Origin: DASVEE01 sp036380735
Lineage (GTDB): Bacteria; Acidobacteriota; Thermoanaerobaculia; Gp7-AA8
Direction: 5' to 3'
Assembly (NCBI GenBank): GCA_036380735.1
Contig: DASVEE010000069.1
Coordinates: 33,562 to 97,561 of the forward strand
DNA: 64,000 nt
The translations under genes were made by a program, and so were the position numbers. Positions 9,859 through 17,816 of the stretch are shown here, one piece after another. Below the pieces are notes generated by a model that was given only the letters and a program-made list of their open reading frames with translations, did not search any database and was not told the origin of the DNA. Position 1 is the first letter of the stretch, and every line of letters starts with the position of its first letter.

Positions 9859-10443
9859 CTACTTCTTCTTCAGTTCCGTCAGGACCAGCTTGGCCACGGC
9901 TTTCAGCGTGTCGAACACGCCGGTGCCGGACATGGCGACCGCTTCGAAGGTCGGCTCACCCTTGAAGTTCAACTGGCGGTACATCTCGTCGGCGGGGAGC
10001 GCCGTGGGGAGGTCGCGCTTGTTGAACTGCAGGACGTAGGGGACGGTCTTCAGCTCGTAGCCCTGCTCTTTGAGATTCTTGTCGAGGTTCGCGAGCGACT
10101 CGATGTTCGCTTCCATGCGCGCTTCCTGCGAGTCCGCGACGAAGACGACGCCGTCGACGCCTTTCAGGATCAGCTTGCGGGACGCGTCGTAGAACACCTG
10201 GCCGGGGACGGTGTAGAGGTGGAAGCGCGTCTTGAAGCCGCGCACCGTGCCGAGATCGAGGGGGAGGAAATCGAAGAAGAGAGTGCGATCCGTCTCCGTG
10301 GCGAGGGAGATGAGCTTCCCTTTCGCCTGCGGATTGGTCTTGTCGTAGATCCACTGCAGGTTCGTGGTCTTCCCGCACAGACCGGGACCGTAGTACACGA
10401 TCTTGCAGTTGATCTCGCGCGCCGCGTAATTGATGAATGTCAT
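9859..10443 (-). CDS. mglA: MglA-family small GTPase
   Basis: 194 residues, full length. Ras-like GTPase that sets front-rear polarity in Myxococcus and is found in non-gliding bacteria too. P-loop GPGLCGKTT at residues 19-27, the MglA-specific TVPGQ in place of the usual DxxG, and the guanine motif NKRD are all present. It starts 8 bp after the mglB stop, as expected for a GTPase with its co-transcribed GAP, and ends the dnaX operon. Which process it controls here (polarity, pili, secretion) is not shown by the sequence. Confidence 0.95.
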   Translation of the reverse strand: MTFINYAAREINCKIVYYGPGLCGKTTNLQWIYDKTNPQAKGKLISLATETDRTLFFDFLPLDLGTVRGFKTRFHLYTVPGQVFYDASRKLILKGVDGVVFVADSQEARMEANIESLANLDKNLKEQGYELKTVPYVLQFNKRDLPTALPADEMYRQLNFKGEPTFEAVAMSGTGVFDTLKAVAKLVLTELKKK

Positions 10444-10451
10444 GAAGGAAA

Positions 10452-10952
10452 CTACTCGCTGAACAGGCTGTCGATGTCCTCGTCCGTGATCTCAGCGAAG
10501 GGGGAGTCGAAGCGGTTGGCCAGGTTGCCGCGATCGGCTTCGGCCTTCCGCAGGAGCTGTTCGAAGGTTTTCTCGAGCTCCTGGGACGCTTTCTTGACCC
10601 GCAGCCGGACGAGCCCGAGCGACGACTTCTCGTCGAAGATCACGACGAGGATCACGCGCTGGGCGACGAGCGAGATGTGGATGTTGTCGCGTTCACCCTC
10701 GTGGAAGAGGATGGAGAACTCTTTTTCGCCAATGAGCTTGGCGAGACCGTCGGTGGCGGCGACGTTACCGGCCGTCAGCGAGGCGAGCGAGGTTGCGTCG
10801 ACGTTCCGCAGATCGCCCATGGCGGCAATCTGCTGGCCGTTCTTGTCGACCAGGAAGACGATTTTCGAGTTGGAGTCGACCTGCAGACGATGGAGACATT
10901 CCTTGATCTGCTGGTACTCCTCCTCGTACATGACGAGATCAGGAGCGGCCAT
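10452..10952 (-). CDS. mglB: MglB-type roadblock/LC7 protein (GAP of MglA)
   Basis: 166 residues from ATG 10952. Roadblock/LC7 fold (VFLVDKNGQQIAAMGDLRNVDATSLASLTAGNVAATDGLAKLIG) which in Myxococcus MglB forms dimers that activate GTP hydrolysis by MglA. Extra C-terminal helices (residues ~125-166, acidic DEDIDSLFSE end) extend beyond the core fold. mglA follows 8 bp downstream. Confidence 0.93.
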   Translation of the reverse strand: MAAPDLVMYEEEYQQIKECLHRLQVDSNSKIVFLVDKNGQQIAAMGDLRNVDATSLASLTAGNVAATDGLAKLIGEKEFSILFHEGERDNIHISLVAQRVILVVIFDEKSSLGLVRLRVKKASQELEKTFEQLLRKAEADRGNLANRFDSPFAEITDEDIDSLFSE

Positions 10953-11028
10953 TCATTTTCACCGTTGAGTCCCGGACGGGGACGCAGATGTATACCACAT
11001 TTGGCGGAACAGCCGGATGGGAGCGCAA

Positions 11029-11622
11029 TCAGATCTCCCGCCGTCCTTCCAGCGCTTTGGACATCGTGACCTGATCGGCGTACTCCAGATCGCCGCCCAC
11101 CGGCAGGCCGAACGCCAGGCGCGTGGTGCGCACGTTGAGAGGGCGCAACTGCTGCGCGATGTAGAGCGCCGTCGCTTCCCCTTCGACGTTCGGATTCGTA
11201 GCGATGATGACCTCGCGGACCTCGCCGCGCTGGACGCGCTTCAGCAGCCCGCCGACGTCGATGTCCTGCGGCCCGATCCCCTTCAGCGGCGAGAGCGCGC
11301 CGAGCAGCACGTGGTACACGCCTTTGAAGTCGCGCGTCTGCTCGATCGTGGCGATGTTGAACGCTTCCTCGACCACGCAGATGAACGAGGCATCGCGGCG
11401 CGGATCGTCGCAGACCGCGCACGGCTCGACGTCCGTCATGTTGTTGCAGATCGAGCAGCGGAAGATCTTCGTCTTCACCTCGAGGATCGCGGTGGCCAGC
11501 GCTTCCGCTTCCGCCGCCGGCCGCTTGAGGATGTGGTACGCCAGACGCGATGCCGATTTGCCGCCGACGCCGGGGAGCTTGGTCAGCTCGTTGATGAGGT
11601 TCGCCAGAGGGGGAGCGGTCAT
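11029..11622 (-). CDS. recR: RecR recombination mediator
   Basis: 197 residues, the normal RecR size. An N-terminal helix-hairpin-helix (LPGVGGKSASRLAYHIL), a four-Cys zinc site (C56, C59, C68, C71) and a Toprim domain (FICVVEEAFNIATIEQTRDFKGVYHVLLGALSPLKGIGP starts at ~80) are in order. RecR with RecO/RecF loads RecA at gaps. Placement after dnaX and ybaB is the classic bacterial order. The 84-bp gap to ybaB is filled by a 7-bp-unit inverted array. Confidence 0.98.
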   Translation of the reverse strand: MTAPPLANLINELTKLPGVGGKSASRLAYHILKRPAAEAEALATAILEVKTKIFRCSICNNMTDVEPCAVCDDPRRDASFICVVEEAFNIATIEQTRDFKGVYHVLLGALSPLKGIGPQDIDVGGLLKRVQRGEVREVIIATNPNVEGEATALYIAQQLRPLNVRTTRLAFGLPVGGDLEYADQVTMSKALEGRREI

Positions 11623-11628
11623 GATGAA

Positions 11629-11701
11629 GCGGTTGTCCGTTGTCCGTTGTTCGTTGTCCGTCGTGCCCGGCCGTTACGGCAAACGGAAAACGGATAACGC
11701 A
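11629..11701. repeat. 7-bp-unit inverted array (GTTGTCC type)
   Basis: Left arm 11630-11662 holds four units of GTTGTCC/GTTGTTC; right arm 11678-11700 holds complementary GGAAAAC/GGATAAC units. It fills the ybaB-recR gap within the operon and could form a hairpin in the mRNA. Confidence 0.75.
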
Positions 11702-11706
11702 CGTCA

Positions 11707-12006
11707 TCAGAACAGTCCCGGAATCTTCATCCCGCCGGTCATGGCGCCGAGCGAGTTCGACATCTCTTCGTCGACCTTGCGCGCTGCTTCGTTCACCGCG
11801 GCCTTGACGAGATCCTGAAGCATGTCGACGTCGTTCGGGTCGACCGCTTCCTTGTCGATCGTCACGTCGAGCAGTTCTTTCTGCCCGTTCATGGTCGCTT
11901 TGACCATGCCGCCGCCGGCGGTGCCTTCGACGCGCAGCTCGTTCATGCGCTGCTGCATCGCGGCCTGCATCTGCTGGACCTGCTGCATCATCTTCTTCGG
12001 GTTCAT
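11707..12006 (-). CDS. ybaB: YbaB/EbfC nucleoid-associated protein
   Basis: 99 residues. Dimeric DNA-binding protein of the YbaB/EbfC family, identified by the MNPKKMMQQVQQMQ helix, the VEGTAGGGMVKATMNGQKELLDVTID strand-turn, and DVDMLQDLVKAAVNEA. It lies 12 bp after dnaX and before recR, the standard conserved order. Confidence 0.97.
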   Translation of the reverse strand: MNPKKMMQQVQQMQAAMQQRMNELRVEGTAGGGMVKATMNGQKELLDVTIDKEAVDPNDVDMLQDLVKAAVNEAARKVDEEMSNSLGAMTGGMKIPGLF

Positions 12007-12018
12007 GCGTGGTTCTCC

Positions 12019-13692
12019 TTACCGCTTGCGCTGCTCGATGACTTCGGCGCCGAGGTGCTTCTGGAACGAGCGGAGGACGGGGTCGTCGCGCAGGGTGCTG
12101 GCCTTCGGGTTGTCCTCGGCGCGGCGGCCCGCGACCGGCTCCGGCGTGTCCATGCGGATCTCGACTTTCGTCGCTCCGCCGTAGACCTGCGAGGCGAGGT
12201 CTTCGAGTGCTTTGAGGTCTTCTTTGAGGGCGTCGGCGTAGAAGCTCTCCGCCGGGTCGAAGAGGAACGTCAGACGGTTGCCGTCCTGCGTCATGCTCTT
12301 CGCGCTTTCGAGATAGGTGGCGAGCATCCGCCGCGTCTTGCGCACGTGCTCGATGAAGGACGACGCATCACCGCCGCCGCTGCTCGCGCGCGGCGCTTCG
12401 TACGCCGGCTCTTCGATCGGAGCACGCGACGGAGGAGGCGCGGCGGGCGCGGGGCGAGCGCTGCGTTCCGCCGCGGGTGCCGGAGCGGAGACGGTGTTGG
12501 CGGAGCGCTGCGGTGCCGGACGCGCGGCCGGAGCCGGTGCGGACGCGCCGGTCGCGGTCAGCGCCTGTGCGCCGGTGCCAGCGAGCGCCTGCTCGACGGC
12601 GCGCAGCCGCGGGAACGTCGCCGCCTTGAGCAGCGCCAGCTCGACGGCGAGGCGCTGATGCTCCGCCTTGTTCACCGTCTCGTCGTCGCGCAGCAGGAGG
12701 TTCGCGATGCGGAGGATCTCGGTGTACGAGAACTGCTGCGACAGCTCGCGCAGCGTGGCCAGATCTTCGGGAGACGAAGCGACCATCCCTTCGTTCGCGC
12801 CGCCGGCGAGCAGCATCAGGTTGCGGACGAAGCCGAGGAGGTCGCGGTAGAGGAGCTTGAAATCGCGGCCGCCGTCCGCGGCTTCCTGCAGCGCTTCGAG
12901 GATTGCGGCGTGGTCGCCGGAGACGATCATCGAGACGATGCGGCCGAAGAAGACGTTGTCGGAGAGGCCGAGGATGGTGGCGACGTCGGTGGCAGTGACG
13001 CTGCGGCCGCTGAAGGCGATGATCTGGTCGAGCAGCGAGAGCGAATCGCGCACGCTGCCTTCGCCGCGGCGGGCAACGATCTCCAGCGCACTGCGCTCGG
13101 CCTTGATCCCCTCCGCCTTGCAGACTTCCGCCAGACGGCCGATCAGCTCGTCGAGCGTGATCTTCCGCAGCATCAGCTTCTGCACGCGCGAAATGATGGT
13201 CTGCGGGACCTTGTGGATCTCCGTCGTGGCGAACATGAAGATCACGTGCGGCGGCGGCTCCTCGAGCGTCTTGAGGAGCGCGTTCCACGCGCCGGTCGAG
13301 AGCATGTGCGCTTCGTCGATGATGAAGATGCGGTAGCGGTCGCGCGCCGGCTGGAACTGCGTGACTTCCCGCAGCTCGCGGACGTTGTCGACGCCGGTGT
13401 ACGTCGCGGCGTCGATTTCCCTCACGTCGAGGTCGATCCCCTCGGTGATCTCCCGGCAGATCGTGCACTCGTTGTCGGGCTCCGGCGCGGGGCCCTTCTG
13501 GCAGTTCAGCGCCTTGGCCAGGATGCGCGCGAGCGTCGTCTTGCCGACACCGCGGACGCCGGAGAAGAGGTAGGCGTGATGGATCCGCTCCGACTCGATC
13601 GCGTTCTGCAGCGTCCGGACGGCGGTGTCCTGACCGATGAGGTCGCGAAATGCCTGTGGACGGTACTTGCGCGCGAGAGCCTGGTAGGACAT
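12019..13692 (-). CDS. dnaX: DNA polymerase III subunit tau/gamma
   Basis: 557 residues. AAA+ clamp-loader ATPase: Walker A SGVRGVGKTT (44-53), Walker B IIDEAHML, sensor-1 FMFATTEIHKVP. Zinc ligands are C64, C76 and C79, but the position usually taken by the second Cys is Asp73, so the site may be altered. An Ala/Pro-rich linker (about residues 375-440) separates the ATPase from a C-terminal domain resembling the tau polymerase-binding part. No obvious slippery heptamer for gamma production was noticed. First gene of the dnaX-ybaB-recR-mglB-mglA run. Confidence 0.98.
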   Translation of the reverse strand: MSYQALARKYRPQAFRDLIGQDTAVRTLQNAIESERIHHAYLFSGVRGVGKTTLARILAKALNCQKGPAPEPDNECTICREITEGIDLDVREIDAATYTGVDNVRELREVTQFQPARDRYRIFIIDEAHMLSTGAWNALLKTLEEPPPHVIFMFATTEIHKVPQTIISRVQKLMLRKITLDELIGRLAEVCKAEGIKAERSALEIVARRGEGSVRDSLSLLDQIIAFSGRSVTATDVATILGLSDNVFFGRIVSMIVSGDHAAILEALQEAADGGRDFKLLYRDLLGFVRNLMLLAGGANEGMVASSPEDLATLRELSQQFSYTEILRIANLLLRDDETVNKAEHQRLAVELALLKAATFPRLRAVEQALAGTGAQALTATGASAPAPAARPAPQRSANTVSAPAPAAERSARPAPAAPPPSRAPIEEPAYEAPRASSGGGDASSFIEHVRKTRRMLATYLESAKSMTQDGNRLTFLFDPAESFYADALKEDLKALEDLASQVYGGATKVEIRMDTPEPVAGRRAEDNPKASTLRDDPVLRSFQKHLGAEVIEQRKR

Positions 13693-13736
13693 GTGCGGCG
13701 GTCAGTTTAGCGGGGATGAGGGTGAATCGGATGCAA

Positions 13737-13867
13737 AACGACCCGCTCGAAAGAGCCCAGGTTGACTGCGGCACACAGGGTTAGCACCTTATCGCTGCTT
13801 CCTTCCGGACCTGACGAGGTTCGGTGCGCCTGCTGCACAGGACCCGAGCTCATTCCAACGGGTCGTT
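13737..13867 (-). ncRNA. ffs: Signal recognition particle RNA
   Basis: About 131 nt on the minus strand. The conserved apical SRP core GGTCCGGAAGGAAGCAGC, with the GGAA tetraloop, is present (complement of about 13793-13810). The 5' and 3' ends pair (AACGACCC at 13737-13744 with GGGTCGTT at 13860-13867). The length fits the 4.5S-like small type. A TTTT tract follows the 3' end. It lies just upstream of dnaX, as in many bacteria. Confidence 0.95.
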
Positions 13868-13884
13868 CGACATCGCGGCGGCGG

Positions 13885-13890
13885 ATTGTA
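13885..13890 (-). promoter_or_regulatory. Likely -10 element of the SRP RNA gene
   Basis: TACAAT on the minus strand lies 17 bp before the SRP RNA 5' end. No good -35 hexamer was found at 16-18 bp spacing, so the call rests on the -10 alone. Confidence 0.45.
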
Positions 13891-13980
13891 GACCAATCCA
13901 CGCACGCCTGGTGGAGAACCTGCGGAGAGGGGATTTCGTTCCCGGGGACAGATGAGGTGACGAACCCGCAGAGGGGATGG

Positions 13981-14068
13981 CGGAGAGAGTGGGATTCGAA
14001 CCCACGGTACGCGATTAACGTACACACGCTTTCCAAGCGTGCGCCTTAAGCCACTCGGCCATCTCTCC
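13981..14068 (-). tRNA. tRNA-Ser(GGA)
   Basis: 88 nt with the long variable arm of class II tRNAs. Acceptor stem GGAGAGA/TCTCTCC, anticodon loop TTGGAAA giving GGA, T-loop GTTCGAATC. CCA is encoded (13978-13980). Reads UCU/UCC codons. Confidence 0.96.
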
Positions 14069-14106
14069 ACGGGGAAACTGTGGGTTTTACGCAGCGTGCC
14101 GCATGG

Positions 14107-14193
14107 CGGAGAGGGGGGGATTCGAACCCCCGATACCTGTTAAGGTATAACGGTTTTCGAGACCGCCGCAATCAGCCACTCTGCCACCTCTCC
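14107..14193 (-). tRNA. tRNA-Ser(CGA)
   Basis: 87 nt class II tRNA. Acceptor GGAGAGG/CCTCTCC, anticodon loop CTCGAAA giving CGA, long variable arm, CCA encoded at 14104-14106. Its 5' 22 nt overlap the 3' end of tadA on the same strand. Confidence 0.96.
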
Positions 14194-14672
14194 GTTCGGT
14201 CACGCTGCCGCAGTTGGCGGAAAAAGCTCCGGAGCATTTCGCGCGAGCGCTCTTCCATGAAGCCGCCTTCGAGCTCGAGGCGATGGTTGAGACGCGCGTC
14301 CTGCACCAGGTTGCCGAGAGAGCCGCAGAACCCGGCTTTCGGGTCCCAGGCGGCGAAGACGAGACGGTCGACGCGGGCGTTGACGAGCGCACCGGCGCAC
14401 ATCGCACACGGTTCGAGGGTGACGAGCATCGTCGTTCCTTCGAGCCGCCAGTCACCCATGGCCAGAGCGGCTTCGCGGATCGCGTAGAGCTCGGCGTGTC
14501 CGAGAGGATCGCCCGACTCGCGGCGATTGCGTCCGCGGCCGATGATCGTCCCGCCGGCGTCGACGATGACGGCGCCCACCGGGATCTCCCCGTCGGCCGC
14601 TGCCTCCTCGGCAAGAGCGAAGGCTTCGGCCATAGCTTCGGCTTTCGCTGCTTCCTGCCACTGCGTATTCAT
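14172..14672 (-). CDS. tadA: tRNA adenosine(34) deaminase
   Basis: 166 residues, normal for TadA. Converts A34 to inosine in the anticodon wobble position of tRNA-Arg(ACG). Zinc deaminase signature: HAE (H59, E61) and PCAMC (C89, C92). The last 22 bp of the gene lie within the tRNA-Ser(CGA) gene, so its final codons are also tRNA acceptor and D-arm sequence. Immediately upstream on the same strand, 87 bp away, is the tRNA-Arg(ACG) gene, the enzyme's expected substrate. Confidence 0.97.
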   Translation of the reverse strand: MNTQWQEAAKAEAMAEAFALAEEAAADGEIPVGAVIVDAGGTIIGRGRNRRESGDPLGHAELYAIREAALAMGDWRLEGTTMLVTLEPCAMCAGALVNARVDRLVFAAWDPKAGFCGSLGNLVQDARLNHRLELEGGFMEERSREMLRSFFRQLRQRDRTERWQSG

Positions 14673-14717
14673 CTGTCAAAGAATACCGGCTCGCTGTCGC
14701 TCACCGGGGTAAAGAAT

Positions 14718-14743
14718 CGACGGCGGGCCTGCGCCCGCCGTCG
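14718..14743 (-). terminator. Hairpin terminator after tRNA-Arg(ACG)
   Basis: An 11-bp perfect stem (CGACGGCGGGC at 14718-14728 with its complement at 14733-14743) and a 4-nt loop, 17 bp past the tRNA, followed on the minus strand by ATTCTTT. It likely ends the tRNA transcript before tadA, though some read-through into tadA is possible. Confidence 0.6.
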
Positions 14744-14759
14744 GATTGAATTCGATTGG

Positions 14760-14833
14760 TGCACCCAAGAGGACTCGAACCTCTAACCTTCTGATCCGTA
14801 GTCAGATGCTCTATCCAATTGAGCTATGGGTGC
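14760..14833 (-). tRNA. tRNA-Arg(ACG)
   Basis: 74 nt; acceptor GCACCCA/TGGGTGC, anticodon loop CTACGGA giving ACG, T-loop GTTCGAGTC, CCA encoded (14757-14759). A34 should be converted to inosine by TadA so that CGU, CGC and CGA are read. The ~220 bp between this tRNA and the leader hairpin at 15053 show no gene. Confidence 0.97.
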
Positions 14834-15052
14834 GAGCACGGAACCTGAACCGCCCTGGGCAGCCCCGCATTCCGGGAGGCGGCGGATTCTACCCATGTGT
14901 GGGGCCGGGTGCAAGAGGTAAGACGGAGAACCCGCCGCGGATCGTCCACCACGCGAATTCGGTAACCCTCTGAATCACCACAAACAACCCGCTTCCGGCG
15001 GCATATCACTTGCGGTAGACTCTGTGCTCTCAGAGCGCAGCAAACTTTCACG

Positions 15053-15116
15053 GCCTCTACGGTTGGCTACTGCCTACCCACCCTTCCCCAGCCAACCGTG
15101 GAGGCGCGTGATTTTT
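15053..15116 (+). promoter_or_regulatory. Terminator-like leader hairpin before the 15121 gene
   Basis: GCCTCTACGGTTGGC (15053-15067) can pair with GCCAACCGTGGAGGC (15091-15105) with one G-U wobble, across a 23-nt loop, followed by ATTTTT. It ends 5 bp before the next ATG, which has no Shine-Dalgarno sequence. A weak upstream promoter (TTCCGG at 14993, TAGACT at 15016, 17-bp spacing) is possible. It could be an attenuator or just a terminator. Confidence 0.5.
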
Positions 15117-15120
15117 ACTG

Positions 15121-15570
15121 ATGGACTCCAACGATCCCAAAGCCCGCTTCTACGCGCGCACGATGCACACGCCGGATGATGCGGAGCGTGCCGCTCAACG
15201 CGCTGCCCTGCGCGATCTCTCCAAAGCACTCCTGCCGCTGCACCGCGCGCTGATCGACACGGCGAAGGTGCGCTACGGCAACGAGGTCGGCCACATCTCC
15301 AGCCCCGGCCACCTGCTGACACTCCTCCAGGAAGATCCGTTCTTCTCCTGGCTGAAGCCACTGACGTCGCTGATCGTCGACATCGACGAAATGGTGCGCC
15401 AGGACTTCGGCCGCCCGGAGCTGGACGACATCACCGGACGCGCGAACCGCCTGTTCGGCACGCAGGTGGATGCAGCCTTCGCCGCGCACTATGTACCGGT
15501 CCTGCAGCAGGACGTGGACGTGGCCATCTACCACGTAGCCGTCCGCAAAGCGATCGCCCGGCTGAGCTGA
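15121..15570 (+). CDS. Conserved hypothetical protein, ~150 residues
   Basis: 149 residues, soluble, mostly helical. Visible blocks are LRDLSKALLPLHRALIDTAKVRYG, HISSPGHLLTLLQEDPFFSWLKPLTSLIVDIDEM and a C-terminal HVAVRKAIARL. Similar short proteins with an SPG..LL..DP.F.WL pattern occur in several phyla without known function. The ATG is preceded by a terminator-like hairpin and not by a ribosome-binding site. The stop codon is followed at once by a 9-bp-unit array. Confidence 0.75.
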   Translation: MDSNDPKARFYARTMHTPDDAERAAQRAALRDLSKALLPLHRALIDTAKVRYGNEVGHISSPGHLLTLLQEDPFFSWLKPLTSLIVDIDEMVRQDFGRPELDDITGRANRLFGTQVDAAFAAHYVPVLQQDVDVAIYHVAVRKAIARLS

Positions 15571-15682
15571 CGATAGGACGAATAGGACCTATAGGACGAA
15601 CAGGACTGATGGGACCTATGGCGATGGGTTTGTCCCATCTGTCCCATCTGTCCTATAGGTCCTATCCGTCCTATCGTTCTTC
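15571..15682. repeat. 9-bp-unit inverted array, copy 5 (best example)
   Basis: Left arm 15571-15622 has five to six units (ATAGGACGA, ATAGGACCT, ATAGGACGA, ACAGGACTG, ATGGGACCT); right arm 15629-15682 has the same number in reverse complement, ending CCTATCGTTC. The outer ends are reverse complements (ACGATAGGACGAATAGG versus its complement) as in other copies. It lies between convergent gene ends. Confidence 0.92.
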
Positions 15683-16112
15683 AGGCGTTCCCCGCGGCCA
15701 CCGCGTCCGCGTATTTCAGTGCTTCAGGCAGGTACTGCCGCGCGCGGTCGCTGCCGAGGGCCAGGGTCAACTGCTGTTGAAGGTCGCTGTAGGTGACGGT
15801 CGTTCCCCACACCGGTTCCAGTTGTTCCCGCACGTCCAGCGGCAGCTTCGCCACCTTGATGGTCAGCCGCCGCTCCTTCGGGAAGAGGTACGCGTGGGAG
15901 ATCATCTTCCGGAACGCCTCGATCGAGCGTTGCGCGTTGTAGAGCCGTGAGGCGAACGCCAGAGCGAAGAGCACCAGCGTGCCGCCGAGCATGAAGAACC
16001 CGACCGGATCGGTCATCAGGACGATCACCGCCAGCGGCACGAGCAGCAGCCCCGCGGTTTCGAGCGTCTGGGCAATGAGGCTATCGGAGCGGACGATCTG
16101 TTTGTAGTCCAT
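15681..16112 (-). CDS. Small two-TM membrane protein, unknown
   Basis: 143 residues from ATG 16112. Two hydrophobic segments (about 19-33 and 37-56) form a hairpin in the membrane, followed by a charged cytoplasmic or extracytoplasmic region (RSIEAFRKMISHAYLFPKERRLTIKVAKLPLDVREQL). No family is recognised. It begins 7 bp after the stop of the 528-residue membrane coiled-coil gene, so the two are co-transcribed and probably act together. Confidence 0.7.
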   Translation of the reverse strand: MDYKQIVRSDSLIAQTLETAGLLLVPLAVIVLMTDPVGFFMLGGTLVLFALAFASRLYNAQRSIEAFRKMISHAYLFPKERRLTIKVAKLPLDVREQLEPVWGTTVTYSDLQQQLTLALGSDRARQYLPEALKYADAVAAGNA

Positions 16113-16119
16113 CGCATCC

Positions 16120-17706
16120 TCACTTGTAGGAGAGCTTCATCACGACCGGCAGCCATTGCCGGTACAGCTTCTGGTCGCCGCCGGCGGCGAGCAGCTCCGC
16201 CTTGAAGCTTTCGGCGAAACGGTCGTACGAGCGCGGCGGCTCCTGCTGCATTGCTTCGACCGCGACGAGGAGCGGCGGCCGCTGGTCACCTGTCACCTTC
16301 AGCCGCGTGCGCAGGAGGTGGACCGTCACCTCGGTCACCTGGTACTTGTCGAAGCCGAGGACGCGTGCGGCGAGGCTGGGGCGCTCCTGGATCGTGTGCG
16401 GGGCGACGCTGCTCCACTCCACTTCGGTCGCGCGCCGCCCGATGGTCTCGACTCCGGCGCTCACCTGTTTCTGCGTATTGTGGATGTTCGCCGTCAGAGC
16501 ATCGTCGACCCTGGTGCGTTCCAGCTCCTCGTCGAGGACGAGCTGCGCGGCGGCCGTGCGGACGGCGGCGATGCGCTCCGGGGTCGCCTGCAGCTCGCCG
16601 TCATGTGCGGTGAGCCGTGTCGCGTGTCCGTCGGCCGTTTCGCCGAGCTCCTGCAGGGTGACGGCGTGCTGGTCGAGCGCCACACCGTGCGCCTGGAGCG
16701 CCGTCGCCTGCGACGCGACGGTTCGCTGCAGGCTGGCGATTTGTGAGGCGTAGTCCGGCGGATCGGGTACCGGGTCGTCCGGGCTCGTCGTGGTCGGCGG
16801 CGGCGTGACGATGTCCGGCGGCGGCGTGCTGACATGCGTGCGCACGATCGTCGTCGCACCGGGAGCGTTCCATGGGCTGGAGGGGAGCGTGGCCGCGGCA
16901 CCGCTGAACGCCACCACACCAGCCGTGGCCACGGCGAGCGGCGCGACGATCTTCGCGGTGAGCCCCTTCGACAGCAGCTTCTCCAGCATGCTGTTGCTCT
17001 GCTTCTCGAACGACGCCTCACTCCCGGGCAGCGGCAGCGAACGGAAGATCGAGACGAGGATCAGGTACGAGAGCGCGAGGATGCCGATCGTCAGCGATGC
17101 GATCCAGAGGATCTCGTAGACGATGTGCAGTGGCGAGCCGCTATCGGCGAGGTCGCGCAGCAGGCCATCCAGCCCCGTTTTGCCCGTGTAGACGAACGGA
17201 GCCTTCACCGCGGTGAAGCTCGCGAGCGCATCCTGACGGTCGAGTGCCTCCTGCTGGTCGTGATCGGCGAGCCTCCGCGCGCGCGTGTCGACCAGCGCCG
17301 CCCGCTCCGTGATGCGGCGGTCGAGCTCCTGGAGCAGACCTTTTTCCTTCGAGTCCTTCACCCTCAGCTGCGCGATCTGCGCATCGGCAGCGTCCAGGTC
17401 GACCGCGGCGGCAGCAGCGATCGCCCGCCGTCCTTTCGCCGCCGCCGTGCTCCGTGGCCGGTCGTGCGCCTCGAACGCCGCGGCTTCACTCGCATAGTGG
17501 CGGCCGTTGTAGACGTACGCTTTCTCCTGATGCTTGACGTACGTCTTCCGGATGTCGTCCAGCTTCGCGAAGATCACGAACGCGACGACGGCAATGGTCA
17601 GCAACTTTGCTTTCTGGGCGAGGCTCGAACGGAGCTGCTGCCAGACGACGCGGCGGATTTCCCGTCGGTCGGACGAAGGCGAGGACTGCGGAGCGACTGC
17701 GGTCAT
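16120..17706 (-). CDS. Membrane-anchored coiled-coil protein, unknown
   Basis: 528 residues from ATG 17706 with AGGAG upstream. Three membrane segments (34-49, 194-221, 249-273); between the first two is a helical region (105-165). After the third segment comes a Pro-rich linker (~294-318, TPPPTTTSPDDPVPDPPD) and a long predicted coiled coil (~319-440, heptads like SLQRTVASQATALQAHGVALDQH), then a compact C-terminal domain with FDKYQVTEVTVHLLRTRLKV. The plan suits a surface or periplasmic sensor. It is divergent (110 bp) from the ECF sigma gene of the CHAT locus. Confidence 0.75.
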   Translation of the reverse strand: MTAVAPQSSPSSDRREIRRVVWQQLRSSLAQKAKLLTIAVVAFVIFAKLDDIRKTYVKHQEKAYVYNGRHYASEAAAFEAHDRPRSTAAAKGRRAIAAAAAVDLDAADAQIAQLRVKDSKEKGLLQELDRRITERAALVDTRARRLADHDQQEALDRQDALASFTAVKAPFVYTGKTGLDGLLRDLADSGSPLHIVYEILWIASLTIGILALSYLILVSIFRSLPLPGSEASFEKQSNSMLEKLLSKGLTAKIVAPLAVATAGVVAFSGAAATLPSSPWNAPGATTIVRTHVSTPPPDIVTPPPTTTSPDDPVPDPPDYASQIASLQRTVASQATALQAHGVALDQHAVTLQELGETADGHATRLTAHDGELQATPERIAAVRTAAAQLVLDEELERTRVDDALTANIHNTQKQVSAGVETIGRRATEVEWSSVAPHTIQERPSLAARVLGFDKYQVTEVTVHLLRTRLKVTGDQRPPLLVAVEAMQQEPPRSYDRFAESFKAELLAAGGDQKLYRQWLPVVMKLSYK

Positions 17707-17816
17707 ACGCGCGTCTCCTACGTCGAATTGTGAAGGTAAGCGTTAACTATACCCTTTTATGGACGGACAGCGGGTGACGATTCGCGCGCGTAATGCAGTA
17801 AAGTAGAGGTTCCTCA

